Assembly: GCA_028699855.1 (NCBI GenBank) | Contig: JAQVTV010000041.1 | Location: 1-7,517, forward strand | DNA from: Candidatus Izemoplasmatales bacterium | GTDB lineage: Bacteria; Bacillota_I; Bacilli_A; Izemoplasmatales; Hujiaoplasmataceae | Direction: 5' to 3' | DNA length: 7,517 bases | In this document: piece after piece, positions 1 through 6,403 of the stretch | Position numbering within the stretch: the stretch's first letter is position 1 | Layout of the letters: each line of letters begins with the position of its first letter | Translations under genes and position numbers: made by a program | Notes under the pieces: model-generated | The model's database searches: none | The model's input: only the letters and a program-made list of their open reading frames with translations | What the model was told of the DNA's origin: nothing

Positions 1-645
1 CCGTGCGGTGACACTATAAAAGAGCGGATACAGACTCTTGTCTTCGATGGTTGTGACAAGCACGCCACCTTCTTTGACGATACCGAGTTTGTTCAGTGCG
101 ATGGATTCGAGGGTGTTACCGAGTTGCTTCATATGATCATAGGATATGTTGGTGATGCAGGCAACCTCGGGGACGATGACATTGGTGGCATCGAGCAAAC
201 CTCCGAGACCCACTTCAATCACCGCATATGAGACTTCCTGATCGCGGAAATACAAAAACCCCATCAATGTTAGCACTTCGAAAAAAGTGATCTGATCATG
301 ATAGATCTGCTCATACTCATACCAAAATTGATAAAGTATATTGCTATAGTGAATGACATCTTGATCACTGATATAAGCGTGGTCGATGCCGATCCGTTCG
401 TTAAAGCGCACGACATAAGGCGATGTATAGATACCGACCTTGAATCCCGCCTGAACGAGGATGTTTTTGATATAATTCGCAGTTGAACCCTTTCCGTTGG
501 TTCCGCCCACATGGATCGTCCGGAATGATCGCTCCGGGTGGTCAAGCATCCTGCAGGCATTTTCCATACGGGTCAGATCCAGTTTATCACCGAATCGATG
601 GATGTTCTCAATCCATTCTTGTGCAGCAGCAAGTGTGTTGAACAT
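1..645 (-). CDS. folC: Folylpolyglutamate synthase / dihydrofolate synthase (3' end off window)
   Basis: FolC adds glutamates to folates (and in many bacteria also makes dihydrofolate from dihydropteroate), using ATP, in the cytoplasm. The first 215 residues are visible and the frame runs open off the left edge; the family is usually about 420-440 residues, so roughly half is missing. Seen in the protein: the Mur-ligase-type P-loop GGTNGKGS at 47-54, TFFEVLTLMGF at 120-130, GLGGLLDATN at 146-155, and ITNISYDHMKQLGNTLE at 164-180 with the conserved His171. Two family motifs deviate: usual GLGGRLDATN has Leu for Arg, and the usual EKAGI region reads NKLGI (185-189). The ATG lies one base after the valS stop and is preceded by AAGGGA four bases upstream, so it is probably translated with valS. 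The valS-folC order is classical in Bacillota. Assignment to FolC rather than another Mur ligase is firm; folate substrate specificity is not shown by the sequence. Confidence 0.93.
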   Translation of the reverse strand, partial: MFNTLAAAQEWIENIHRFGDKLDLTRMENACRMLDHPERSFRTIHVGGTNGKGSTANYIKNILVQAGFKVGIYTSPYVVRFNERIGIDHAYISDQDVIHYSNILYQFWYEYEQIYHDQITFFEVLTLMGFLYFRDQEVSYAVIEVGLGGLLDATNVIVPEVACITNISYDHMKQLGNTLESIALNKLGIVKEGGVLVTTIEDKSLYPLFYSVTAR

Positions 646-646
646 G

Positions 647-3220
647 TTATCCCTTGAGTTCTTTCATGCGACTTCGCGTCGTTTCGAGCCTTTCTACATA
701 GAGTTCATATTTTTCTTTTTCTTGTGTGATTTTTTGAGGAGGTGCCTTTTCGAGGAACTGAGGATTGTTCAACAATCCATGACTTCTTTGGATTTCCTTG
801 AGTAACTCAAGCTCTGCCTTTTCCAGTTTGGCGAGTTCTTCCTCTTTATCAATCAAACTTGCGATAGGTACATACGCCTTGACATTTGGAAATACCAGTG
901 TCAATGTGTCTTTAGCGTCTTGGACTTGACGCACGGTATCCAAAATTCCTGGATTGATGAATTTGTCGAGATAACCACGGTTATCCAGGATCAATGCCTG
1001 ATCCTCAAGCGAACACTCGATGATCAGGTCGAGCTTTTTTTGATAAGGCAAGTTGTATTCGTTGCGAATCTGTCGAAGTTTCCTTATCAAATCGAAAAAC
1101 CATTCATTCGCGACTGTCTCGGGAAAGCGCATATGGTTATCTCGAGGCCATGAACTGATGGAAATGGATTTATCCTTATGATTCATGCGGAGATATATGT
1201 CTTCAGTCACAAACGGCATGAACGGATGCAATAGCTTGATGACTTGTTCAAGCACATACAATAGTACGGTTCGGGTTTGGGCCTTGTCGAGGTCGAGTTT
1301 GCTCATCTCAATATACCAAGAAGCAAAATCATTCCAAGTAAAATTGTAGATGATGCGGGCTGCCTCTCCAAAGTCGTAACGTTCAAAAAATTGATCGGCT
1401 TGGACAATCATTTCATTCAGTCTGTGAATTATCCATCGGTCGGCAAAACTGAATGCCGTTTGATCGAGTTCGGCGGCATCATCCTCCGTCGTCACATTCA
1501 TCAATATATAGCGGCTGATATTCCATAGTTTATTGATGAAATTCCAACTCGACTCGACTTTTTCTTCATCATATCTCAAATCCAATCCGGGACTGGAGTT
1601 CGTTGAGATAAAGTAACGAAGCGCATCTGCTCCATGGGTTTCTACCACATCCATCGGATCCACCCCGTTACCGAGGGATTTCGACATCTTGCGACCTAAA
1701 TGGTCGCGGATCAGACCGTGGATAAAACAATCCTTAAAGGGGTCTTTTCCGGTAAAATCGATTGCTTGGAAAATCATGCGTGCCACCCAGAAGAAAATGA
1801 TGTCATAGGCCGTGACCAAGACCGATGTCGGATAGAACCGTTGATAATCATCGGTATTTTCAGGCCATCCAAGCGTCGCAAACGGCCATAACGCAGATGA
1901 AAACCATGTATCGAGCACATCCTCATCCTGAACCCACCCCTCACCGGGATGGTCCAATCCGCAATAGATCTCCGATCCGCGATACCAAACCGGAATCCGA
2001 TGTCCCCACCATAGTTGACGCGAAATGCACCAATCCTCGATGTCAACCATCCAATTCGTAAACATCTTCTTGAAGCGTTCCGGGACAAAATTCACAGCAG
2101 ACTGACGCAACGTGTTTTCCGCCAGTTTTTCCATCGAGACAAACCATTGTTCAGACAACCGAGGTTCAACGATGACTCCCGTCCGCTCGCTATGACCCAC
2201 ATTATGCTGCATCTTCTCGACTTTGACCAACAATGCACTATTTTCGAGATCCTGAACAATCAGCTTACGGGCTTCAAAGCGTTCCATACCGTTATAGGGC
2301 CCTGCAAGATCGTTCATCGTTCCATCATCATTCATGCATAAAGGCATTTCAAGATGATGCCGTTTCCCGACCACATAGTCGTTGGGATCATGAGCCGGCG
2401 TGACTTTCACCGCGCCCGTACCGAACTCACGGTCGACATAACTATCGGAGATCACGGGAATTGCGCGCTCTGTCAGAGGAATCATCACCTGTTTGCCTAT
2501 CATATCCTTGTAACGCTCATCTTCGGGATGCACCATGAGTGCTGTGTCCCCGAACATCGTTTCGGGCCGCGTTGTGGCAACGCATATTCCACCTTTCTCG
2601 CCCACGAAGGGATAGGTGATATAATACAACGCGCCTTCTGTTTCCACATGCTCGACCTCGATGTTCGAAATCGCAGTCTTCGCCTCGACATCCCAGTTGA
2701 TGATCCGCTTGCCCCGATAGATGTATCCCTTATGATACATGTCCACGAAAACCTTCAACACGGCGTGTTCAAAGCCTTCATCCAGAGTGAAGCGTTCGCG
2801 ATCATAATCAAGCGACAGTCCGATAACCTTCCACTGATCACGGATATATGCTGCGTACTCCTCTTTCCATTTCCAGGCTTCAACGAGATATTTCTCACGC
2901 CCCAACTCATAACGATTGATGCCTTGTTGGCGCAATTTCTGATCGATTTTCGCTTGCGTGGCGATACCTGCGTGATCCATTCCCGGCAAAAACAACGCAT
3001 TATACCCTTGCATGCGCTTTCTACGGATGATGATGTCTTGAATCGTCCCATCCCATGTATGACCTAAGTGGAGTTTCCCGGTGACGTTGGGCGGGGGAAT
3101 CACAATCGTGAAGGGCTCTTTTTGCGTCTGATTCGCCGAAAAGAATCCCCCTTGAAGCCAAAAATCATATTTGCCTTGCTCCACTTCGCGGTGGTCGTAT
3201 TTTTGTTTCATCTCACTCAT
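647..3220 (-). CDS. valS: Valyl-tRNA synthetase
   Basis: Class I aminoacyl-tRNA synthetase that charges tRNA-Val with valine and edits mischarged threonine; cytoplasmic. The 857 residues match the usual bacterial length (about 880). Seen in order: PPPNVTGKLHLGHTWDG (42-58) with the HIGH signature as HLGH at 51-54; the editing domain with TTRPETMFGDTALMVHPED (216-234) and GTGAVKVTPAHDPNDY (267-282); the catalytic-core segments ISRQLWWGHRIPVW (399-412) and DVLDTWFSSALWPF (434-447); KMSKS at 511-515; a helical anticodon-binding domain; and a charged C-terminal coiled-coil arm (about 790-857) containing LLNNPQFLEKAPP, as is typical of ValRS. The first ATG is chosen because GAAGGAG lies nine bases before it; the Met at residue 4 would be too far from that site. 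The start overlaps the end of the Nudix gene by 8 nt (ATGAGTGA), suggesting translational coupling. Expression should be governed by the upstream T-box. Confidence 0.98.
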   Translation of the reverse strand: MSEMKQKYDHREVEQGKYDFWLQGGFFSANQTQKEPFTIVIPPPNVTGKLHLGHTWDGTIQDIIIRRKRMQGYNALFLPGMDHAGIATQAKIDQKLRQQGINRYELGREKYLVEAWKWKEEYAAYIRDQWKVIGLSLDYDRERFTLDEGFEHAVLKVFVDMYHKGYIYRGKRIINWDVEAKTAISNIEVEHVETEGALYYITYPFVGEKGGICVATTRPETMFGDTALMVHPEDERYKDMIGKQVMIPLTERAIPVISDSYVDREFGTGAVKVTPAHDPNDYVVGKRHHLEMPLCMNDDGTMNDLAGPYNGMERFEARKLIVQDLENSALLVKVEKMQHNVGHSERTGVIVEPRLSEQWFVSMEKLAENTLRQSAVNFVPERFKKMFTNWMVDIEDWCISRQLWWGHRIPVWYRGSEIYCGLDHPGEGWVQDEDVLDTWFSSALWPFATLGWPENTDDYQRFYPTSVLVTAYDIIFFWVARMIFQAIDFTGKDPFKDCFIHGLIRDHLGRKMSKSLGNGVDPMDVVETHGADALRYFISTNSSPGLDLRYDEEKVESSWNFINKLWNISRYILMNVTTEDDAAELDQTAFSFADRWIIHRLNEMIVQADQFFERYDFGEAARIIYNFTWNDFASWYIEMSKLDLDKAQTRTVLLYVLEQVIKLLHPFMPFVTEDIYLRMNHKDKSISISSWPRDNHMRFPETVANEWFFDLIRKLRQIRNEYNLPYQKKLDLIIECSLEDQALILDNRGYLDKFINPGILDTVRQVQDAKDTLTLVFPNVKAYVPIASLIDKEEELAKLEKAELELLKEIQRSHGLLNNPQFLEKAPPQKITQEKEKYELYVERLETTRSRMKELKG

Positions 3221-3698
3221 CGAAACCCACTCCTTCTATGAGGTGTCTTCTGCCTTCATAATATGCACGAATCGCTTCCTGATTATCCGGTGAATGCACT
3301 TCCGGCACGGCTTCATAGGTAAAATATCGCAATTCCAACGACTCTTCGTCGTTGATCTTGAGTTCACCGCCGATGACTCTGCCGACAAACGCAAAGGCAA
3401 TCACACGCGCTTCGTCCTTCTCTTTCCATCGCATCTGCGGATTATTGAAGACACCTAGGAAGCGCGTGATCTCGATATCGAGATTCGTCTCTTCTTTCAC
3501 CTCGCGAATCGCACAATCCATGATGGATTCGTCCATTTCCAACAAGCCTCCAGGAAGCCCCCATTTCTTGTTGTCGCTACGCTTTTGCAGAAGCACCTGA
3601 TTATCTTCGTTGACCACGACAACCGCTGTGGCACACAAGATGACTTTGTTGTCTTTCACCATGTCTCGCAAATATTTGATATAACTCGTCTGTTCCAT
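3213..3698 (-). CDS. Nudix (MutT-family) hydrolase
   Basis: 161-residue Nudix hydrolase, expected to cleave a nucleoside diphosphate linked to another group, with Mg2+. The Nudix box is at 51-73: G-x5-E (G51, E57), then R65-E66-V-K-E69-E70 carrying the metal-binding glutamates. The Gly usually found just after the EE pair (EExG) is Asn72, a substitution that metal binding should tolerate. The KWGLPGG stretch at 45-51 and the N-terminal SYIKYLRDMV resemble a group of small Bacillota Nudix proteins often annotated only as NTP pyrophosphohydrolases; the substrate cannot be told from the sequence. It is the first gene behind the valine T-box and overlaps valS by 8 nt, so it is co-regulated with valyl-tRNA synthetase. 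AGAGGGG lies six bases before the ATG. Family call is firm; a housecleaning role or one linked to aminoacyl-adenylate or tRNA metabolism would be inference only. Confidence 0.93.
   Translation of the reverse strand: MEQTSYIKYLRDMVKDNKVILCATAVVVVNEDNQVLLQKRSDNKKWGLPGGLLEMDESIMDCAIREVKEETNLDIEITRFLGVFNNPQMRWKEKDEARVIAFAFVGRVIGGELKINDEESLELRYFTYEAVPEVHSPDNQEAIRAYYEGRRHLIEGVGFDE
3230..3236 (-). promoter_or_regulatory. Ribosome binding site of valS
   Basis: GAAGGAG on the minus strand lies inside the last codons of the Nudix gene, nine bases before the first valS ATG. It decides between that ATG and another in-frame ATG three codons later. Confidence 0.75.
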
Positions 3699-3718
3699 GC
3701 TTTACCCCTCTAAAAATG

Positions 3719-3743
3719 AAAAATCGCCCCAGAAAAGGACGAT
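3719..3743 (-). terminator. Intrinsic terminator of the T-box leader
   Basis: On the minus strand ATCGTCC (3743-3737) pairs with GGGCGAT (3729-3723; one G·T pair) around a short loop, followed by TTTT and, after CA, another TTTTT. The 5' arm overlaps bases that pair with the T-box core in the alternative antiterminator, so the hairpin is conditional. It ends about 20 bases before the Nudix start codon. Confidence 0.85.
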
Positions 3744-3919
3744 CATGATCGCGGTACCACCTTTGTTCCGGCATGGCCGGCACTCAAATCCGTTAACGCC
3801 GGCGACGGATGGAACTACTCATTTCGCACCATCAACTCCGTGGTGACATTCATCGACCTATCTGATAGACTTGCACCGCCGTCTATTCGCTTTTTTCTCG
3901 GGTTCGATTACTCTTCCAC
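3719..3919 (-). promoter_or_regulatory. Valine T-box leader (tRNA-sensing riboswitch)
   Basis: A T-box leader binds uncharged tRNA and then allows transcription past a terminator. On the minus strand, base helix GTGG (3919-3916) pairs with CCAC (3843-3840). The next helix, ATCGAACC (3908-3901), pairs with GGTCGAT (3858-3852) with one bulged A. The loop between has AGTA (3912-3909) facing GAAT-GTC-A, which fits the specifier loop: the AGTA/GAA pair, then codon GTC (valine) at 3847-3845 followed by a purine. The apical stem TAGAC/GTCTA encloses the GGCGGTGCAA motif. A stem II with GAA...AGTAG (3825-3815) and a stem III closed by GCCGGC repeats follow. The core AAAGGTGGTACCGCG is at 3764-3750; its TGGT bulge can pair with the ACCA end of a tRNA with discriminator A, as tRNA-Val has. 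AAAGG/CCTTT and CGAT/ATCG form the antiterminator. The valine assignment agrees with valS downstream. Confidence 0.95.
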
Positions 3920-4611
3920 TTCAATGTTGTTGCTTTGTATTTTAGCAAAGAATCATCGATTTGTAAAGCGTTATCGTGAACATTCTCTATAATCATCACA
4001 CCGGAACAAAACGATGTCTTCAGGAAACTGAGCGCAAGGTGTCCATCCAGTAATTCGATGATTTCGTCAAACACATGATAATGCTCCGTCTCATCCCAAT
4101 AATCATGGTGTGCCTCATGGCACACATTTTTGTCCATCTCGGTCGGAAACATGATATCACCGATCAAGATGGTACCGAATGGTTCAAGAAATGTCAGCAA
4201 ATGATTGATCATTCCGATCCATTTTTGCATGTCGAGGTGATGCATGGCATAAGTCGACACGATGAAATCATAGCGTTCATGCCGAAGCGCTTCGGGAACA
4301 CCCAGAGTGAAATCGTGATGGGTCATCTTGGATTGAGGAAATTTTAACCGTGCGTGCTCCAACATCTTCTCTGAAAAATCAACGCCCCAAAGGCGAAACG
4401 TATCCGGGTTCAATTTTTCGTACAATCGCGCCGTTCCGATGCCCAAATCAAGAATCTTCGCACATGGCTGATCTTTTCTGACGACGATGCGTGAGGCGAT
4501 CGTATCGAGCACATGCTCGTATCCTGCAAAAGGGAACAAGTTCAATCGATCGCATTCCTGAACGGTTTGATCATATTCCTCGCTTAAAGAATCGAATAAG
4601 AATTGACTCAT
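3883..4611 (-). CDS. Class I SAM-dependent methyltransferase (YrrT-like)
   Basis: 242-residue methyltransferase with a Rossmann-type SAM-binding fold. Motif I is ILDLGIGTAR at 53-62, the acidic residue that binds the SAM ribose is Asp78 in WGVDFSEKML, and a motif IV/post region YDFIVSTYAMHHL lies at 114-126. The N-terminal FDSLSEEYDQTV and the later YWDETEHYHVFDEIIELL segment (171-188) resemble Bacillota proteins of the YrrT/UbiE type, whose substrate is unknown or debated; no substrate can be assigned here. Its ATG overlaps the engB stop (ATGA), indicating coupling to engB. The last residues, from about 215 on, are encoded by DNA that also contains the promoter and first arm of the valine T-box; this tail is basic and lysine-rich and lies beyond the recognisable fold. 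The stop codon TAG is itself part of the T-box apical stem. Confidence 0.85.
   Translation of the reverse strand: MSQFLFDSLSEEYDQTVQECDRLNLFPFAGYEHVLDTIASRIVVRKDQPCAKILDLGIGTARLYEKLNPDTFRLWGVDFSEKMLEHARLKFPQSKMTHHDFTLGVPEALRHERYDFIVSTYAMHHLDMQKWIGMINHLLTFLEPFGTILIGDIMFPTEMDKNVCHEAHHDYWDETEHYHVFDEIIELLDGHLALSFLKTSFCSGVMIIENVHDNALQIDDSLLKYKATTLKWKSNRTREKSE
3939..3967 (-). promoter_or_regulatory. SigA-type promoter of the T-box-Nudix-valS-folC operon
   Basis: On the minus strand, -35 TTTACA (3967-3962) and -10 TAAAAT (3944-3939) are separated by exactly 17 bases; each hexamer differs from consensus at one position. Transcription would start near 3932, about a dozen bases before the base helix of T-box stem I. 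The promoter lies wholly within the coding sequence of the upstream SAM methyltransferase. It is predicted from sequence alone; its position relative to the leader makes it convincing. Confidence 0.8.
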
Positions 4612-5210
4612 GGCTTCTCGCTCTCCTGTGTGACATAAGGCAGAATCATATCCCAGATAGCTTCGCGCTGGTATTTCGTTTTCGACGAAAAAAACATCAC
4701 ACTGTCTTGTTCGGACAAATGAAGGGCGGATCTGATCTTACGCATCTGCACGAAGCGTTCGTTATTGGAAAGCTTATCCACTTTTGTGAGTATATACATG
4801 ACTGGAAGACCTAATTCACGAAAAAATTGCTGCATGATGAAATCATCTTCACTCGGAGTTCTTCTGGAATCGAGCAGCAAGATACCTAGACTGAGTGAGT
4901 TTGATTCCGTAAAAAACGTTTCGATCCGGCGACGAAAGACCTCGAGTTGATCTTTGCTGACACGGGCATAGCCATATCCTGGAAGGTCGACAAAGTAAAA
5001 CGACTTATTGATCAAAAAGAAGTTGATCAGGCGCGTCTTACCGGGTGTCTGAGATACTTTCGCAATGGTTTGATGATTCAGCATGGCATTGATAAACGAG
5101 GACTTCCCGACATTGCTTCGTCCGACAATGACGATTTGAGGCAAATGATCCTTGGGAAACTGATGCTTTTGGTCCGCGCTGACGATGAACTCGATGTGTT
5201 GAATTCGCAT
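4608..5210 (-). CDS. engB: Ribosome biogenesis GTPase EngB (YsxC/YihA)
   Basis: Essential-type small GTPase that assists late assembly of the 50S ribosomal subunit. The length, 200 residues, is typical (about 195-210). G motifs are all visible: G1 GRSNVGKS at 30-37, the G2 region TPGKTR at 55-60, G3 DLPGYGYA at 75-82, G4 TKVD at 142-145, and G5 SSK at 175-177. The KVSQTPGKTRLINFF stretch is diagnostic of EngB among TRAFAC GTPases. The start is set by GGAGG five bases upstream of the ATG. It lies 9 nt after the RlmI-like gene and overlaps the SAM methyltransferase gene by 4 nt, so it is mid-operon. In Bacillus the gene is usually beside lon; that neighbour is not seen here. Confidence 0.97.
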   Translation of the reverse strand: MRIQHIEFIVSADQKHQFPKDHLPQIVIVGRSNVGKSSFINAMLNHQTIAKVSQTPGKTRLINFFLINKSFYFVDLPGYGYARVSKDQLEVFRRRIETFFTESNSLSLGILLLDSRRTPSEDDFIMQQFFRELGLPVMYILTKVDKLSNNERFVQMRKIRSALHLSEQDSVMFFSSKTKYQREAIWDMILPYVTQESEKP

Positions 5211-5215
5211 ACAAG

Positions 5216-5220
5216 CCTCC
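5216..5220 (-). promoter_or_regulatory. Ribosome binding site of engB
   Basis: GGAGG on the minus strand, five bases before the engB ATG. Its first G is the last base of the TAG stop of the preceding gene, so termination and re-initiation occur at the same spot. Confidence 0.75.
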
Positions 5221-6392
5221 TAAAGGGACGTGACTTTGATAATCAGTAGTTTCAAATACATCGTTTCCGGAGATGAAAGCAAGATGGGATGATCTTGGGG
5301 TTGCGTGCGCGTTTCAAGAAGCTGCAGGCGTTTGTGGGTATCATTCGCAGCTTCTCGGATCATATCGATGAATGTATTGAGCGGGATGTGCTGTGAGCAA
5401 GACGCGCTCACAAGGTAGCCGCCTTCTTCGATCAATTTCAAGGCCTGGACGTTGATCTCCTTATAACCTCGGATCGCCTGCGAGACTTTGGCCGAGGTTT
5501 TAGTGAAGGCGGGTGGATCTAATATGATCATACCATAAGAATGTCCCTGTGTGACTTCTTCACGCAAAAATGAGAACACATCTGTACGAATCGCTGTGAC
5601 GGGCACGTCGTTGAGTCGTGCATTCCGTTCAATCCCCTCAATGGCAGAGGGTGATATATCGATGGCGATGGCGGATGATGCGCCCGCATGCATTGCCTGG
5701 ATTGCAAAGTGACCGAGATGCGCAAAACAATCGAGAACGGTTCTCCCTTTTGCATACTTTCTAATCGCCAAATGGTTTCGCGACTGATCCAAAAACATTC
5801 CCGTTTTCTGACCTTCACGGATATTTACAAGAAAGCGACAATCTCCTTCTTGGATTTCCACCGATTCCGGGACGGCTCCATATACGACGCCAGCTTCCGA
5901 GACCAAACCTTCAAGGACATGAACATGTTCATCAACTCGTTGGTAGATTCCCTTGGGGTGATACCTTTCCACGAGCAGATCGATCAGCATCGTTTTCAGT
6001 TTTTCAACACCCAATGACAATATTTGAATCACCAAATAATCATCGTACTTGTCCACGATGAATCCCGGTATCCCGTCCGCTTCGGCGAAGAACGCGCGAT
6101 AACTCTTCTCGAATCCCGCTTGTTGACGCAACGAGAAGGCATCATCGATGCGTTGCTTGAAAAATGCGCGATCGACCACCTCGTCCCGCCATGTCAAAAT
6201 CCGGACAAAGATTTTTGATGCCGTATTCAGAAACCCTTTTCCGACAAAAAAACCTTCATACGCAACCACTGAGACGATAGAACCGGATACGATTTTACCT
6301 TCAAAGCGTTCAATTTCGTTATGATAGATCCACGGATGCCCCGCCATGATCCGAGTTGCTTCGTTTTTTCTTAAAATGATTCGATCGGGCAT
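5220..6392 (-). CDS. RlmI-like rRNA (cytosine-C5) methyltransferase, PUA + SAM domains
   Basis: 390 residues, close to E. coli RlmI (396), which methylates a cytosine in 23S rRNA. Domains in order: an N-terminal PUA-type RNA-binding domain (about 1-75) with RIMAGHPWIYHNEI at 14-27 and GFFVGKGFLN at 47-56; a linker domain with FFAEADGIPGFIVDKYDDYLV (101-121); GQKTGMFLDQSRNH at 194-207; the SAM-binding motif I VLDCFAHLGHFAIQA at 219-233; Asp245 in AIDIS; the catalytic-region motif LDPPAF at 291-296; and SASCSQHI at 329-336. The family covers several 23S sites and close Bacillota homologues (YwbD-like), so the exact target base is uncertain. A longer frame opens at 6500, but the ATG at 6392 is preferred: the PUA domain begins there and GAGGTGATC, a nine-base match to the 16S rRNA 3' end, lies just upstream. 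It starts 4 nt after the peptidase gene and ends 9 nt before engB. Confidence 0.9.
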   Translation of the reverse strand: MPDRIILRKNEATRIMAGHPWIYHNEIERFEGKIVSGSIVSVVAYEGFFVGKGFLNTASKIFVRILTWRDEVVDRAFFKQRIDDAFSLRQQAGFEKSYRAFFAEADGIPGFIVDKYDDYLVIQILSLGVEKLKTMLIDLLVERYHPKGIYQRVDEHVHVLEGLVSEAGVVYGAVPESVEIQEGDCRFLVNIREGQKTGMFLDQSRNHLAIRKYAKGRTVLDCFAHLGHFAIQAMHAGASSAIAIDISPSAIEGIERNARLNDVPVTAIRTDVFSFLREEVTQGHSYGMIILDPPAFTKTSAKVSQAIRGYKEINVQALKLIEEGGYLVSASCSQHIPLNTFIDMIREAANDTHKRLQLLETRTQPQDHPILLSSPETMYLKLLIIKVTSL

Positions 6393-6394
6393 AT

Positions 6395-6403
6395 GATCAC
6401 CTC
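6395..6403 (-). promoter_or_regulatory. Ribosome binding site of the RlmI-like gene
   Basis: GAGGTGATC on the minus strand matches the anti-Shine-Dalgarno region over nine bases and sits directly before the ATG at 6392. It also contains the TGA stop of the M16 peptidase gene, and it argues against the in-frame ATG codons farther upstream. Confidence 0.8.

Noticed and set aside
2354..3067. Long plus-strand open frame (237 codons) opposite valS
   Set aside because: It is antisense to the conserved catalytic and editing domains of valS and has no recognisable domain or upstream binding site; it is a codon-bias shadow.
3739..3750. Perfect palindrome CGATCATGATCG as a protein operator
   Set aside because: It is explained as the second antiterminator helix of the T-box.
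3815..3829. GTG or ATG near GAAATGAGTAG as the T-box specifier codon
   Set aside because: This GAA...AGTAG element belongs to stem II. The helices GTGG/CCAC and ATCGAACC/GGTCGAT place the specifier loop upstream, giving GTC at 3847-3845.
3898..3912. Plus-strand GGTTCGATTAC resembling a tRNA T-loop
   Set aside because: No cloverleaf can be drawn around it; the bases are the complement of T-box stem I and the methyltransferase C-terminus.
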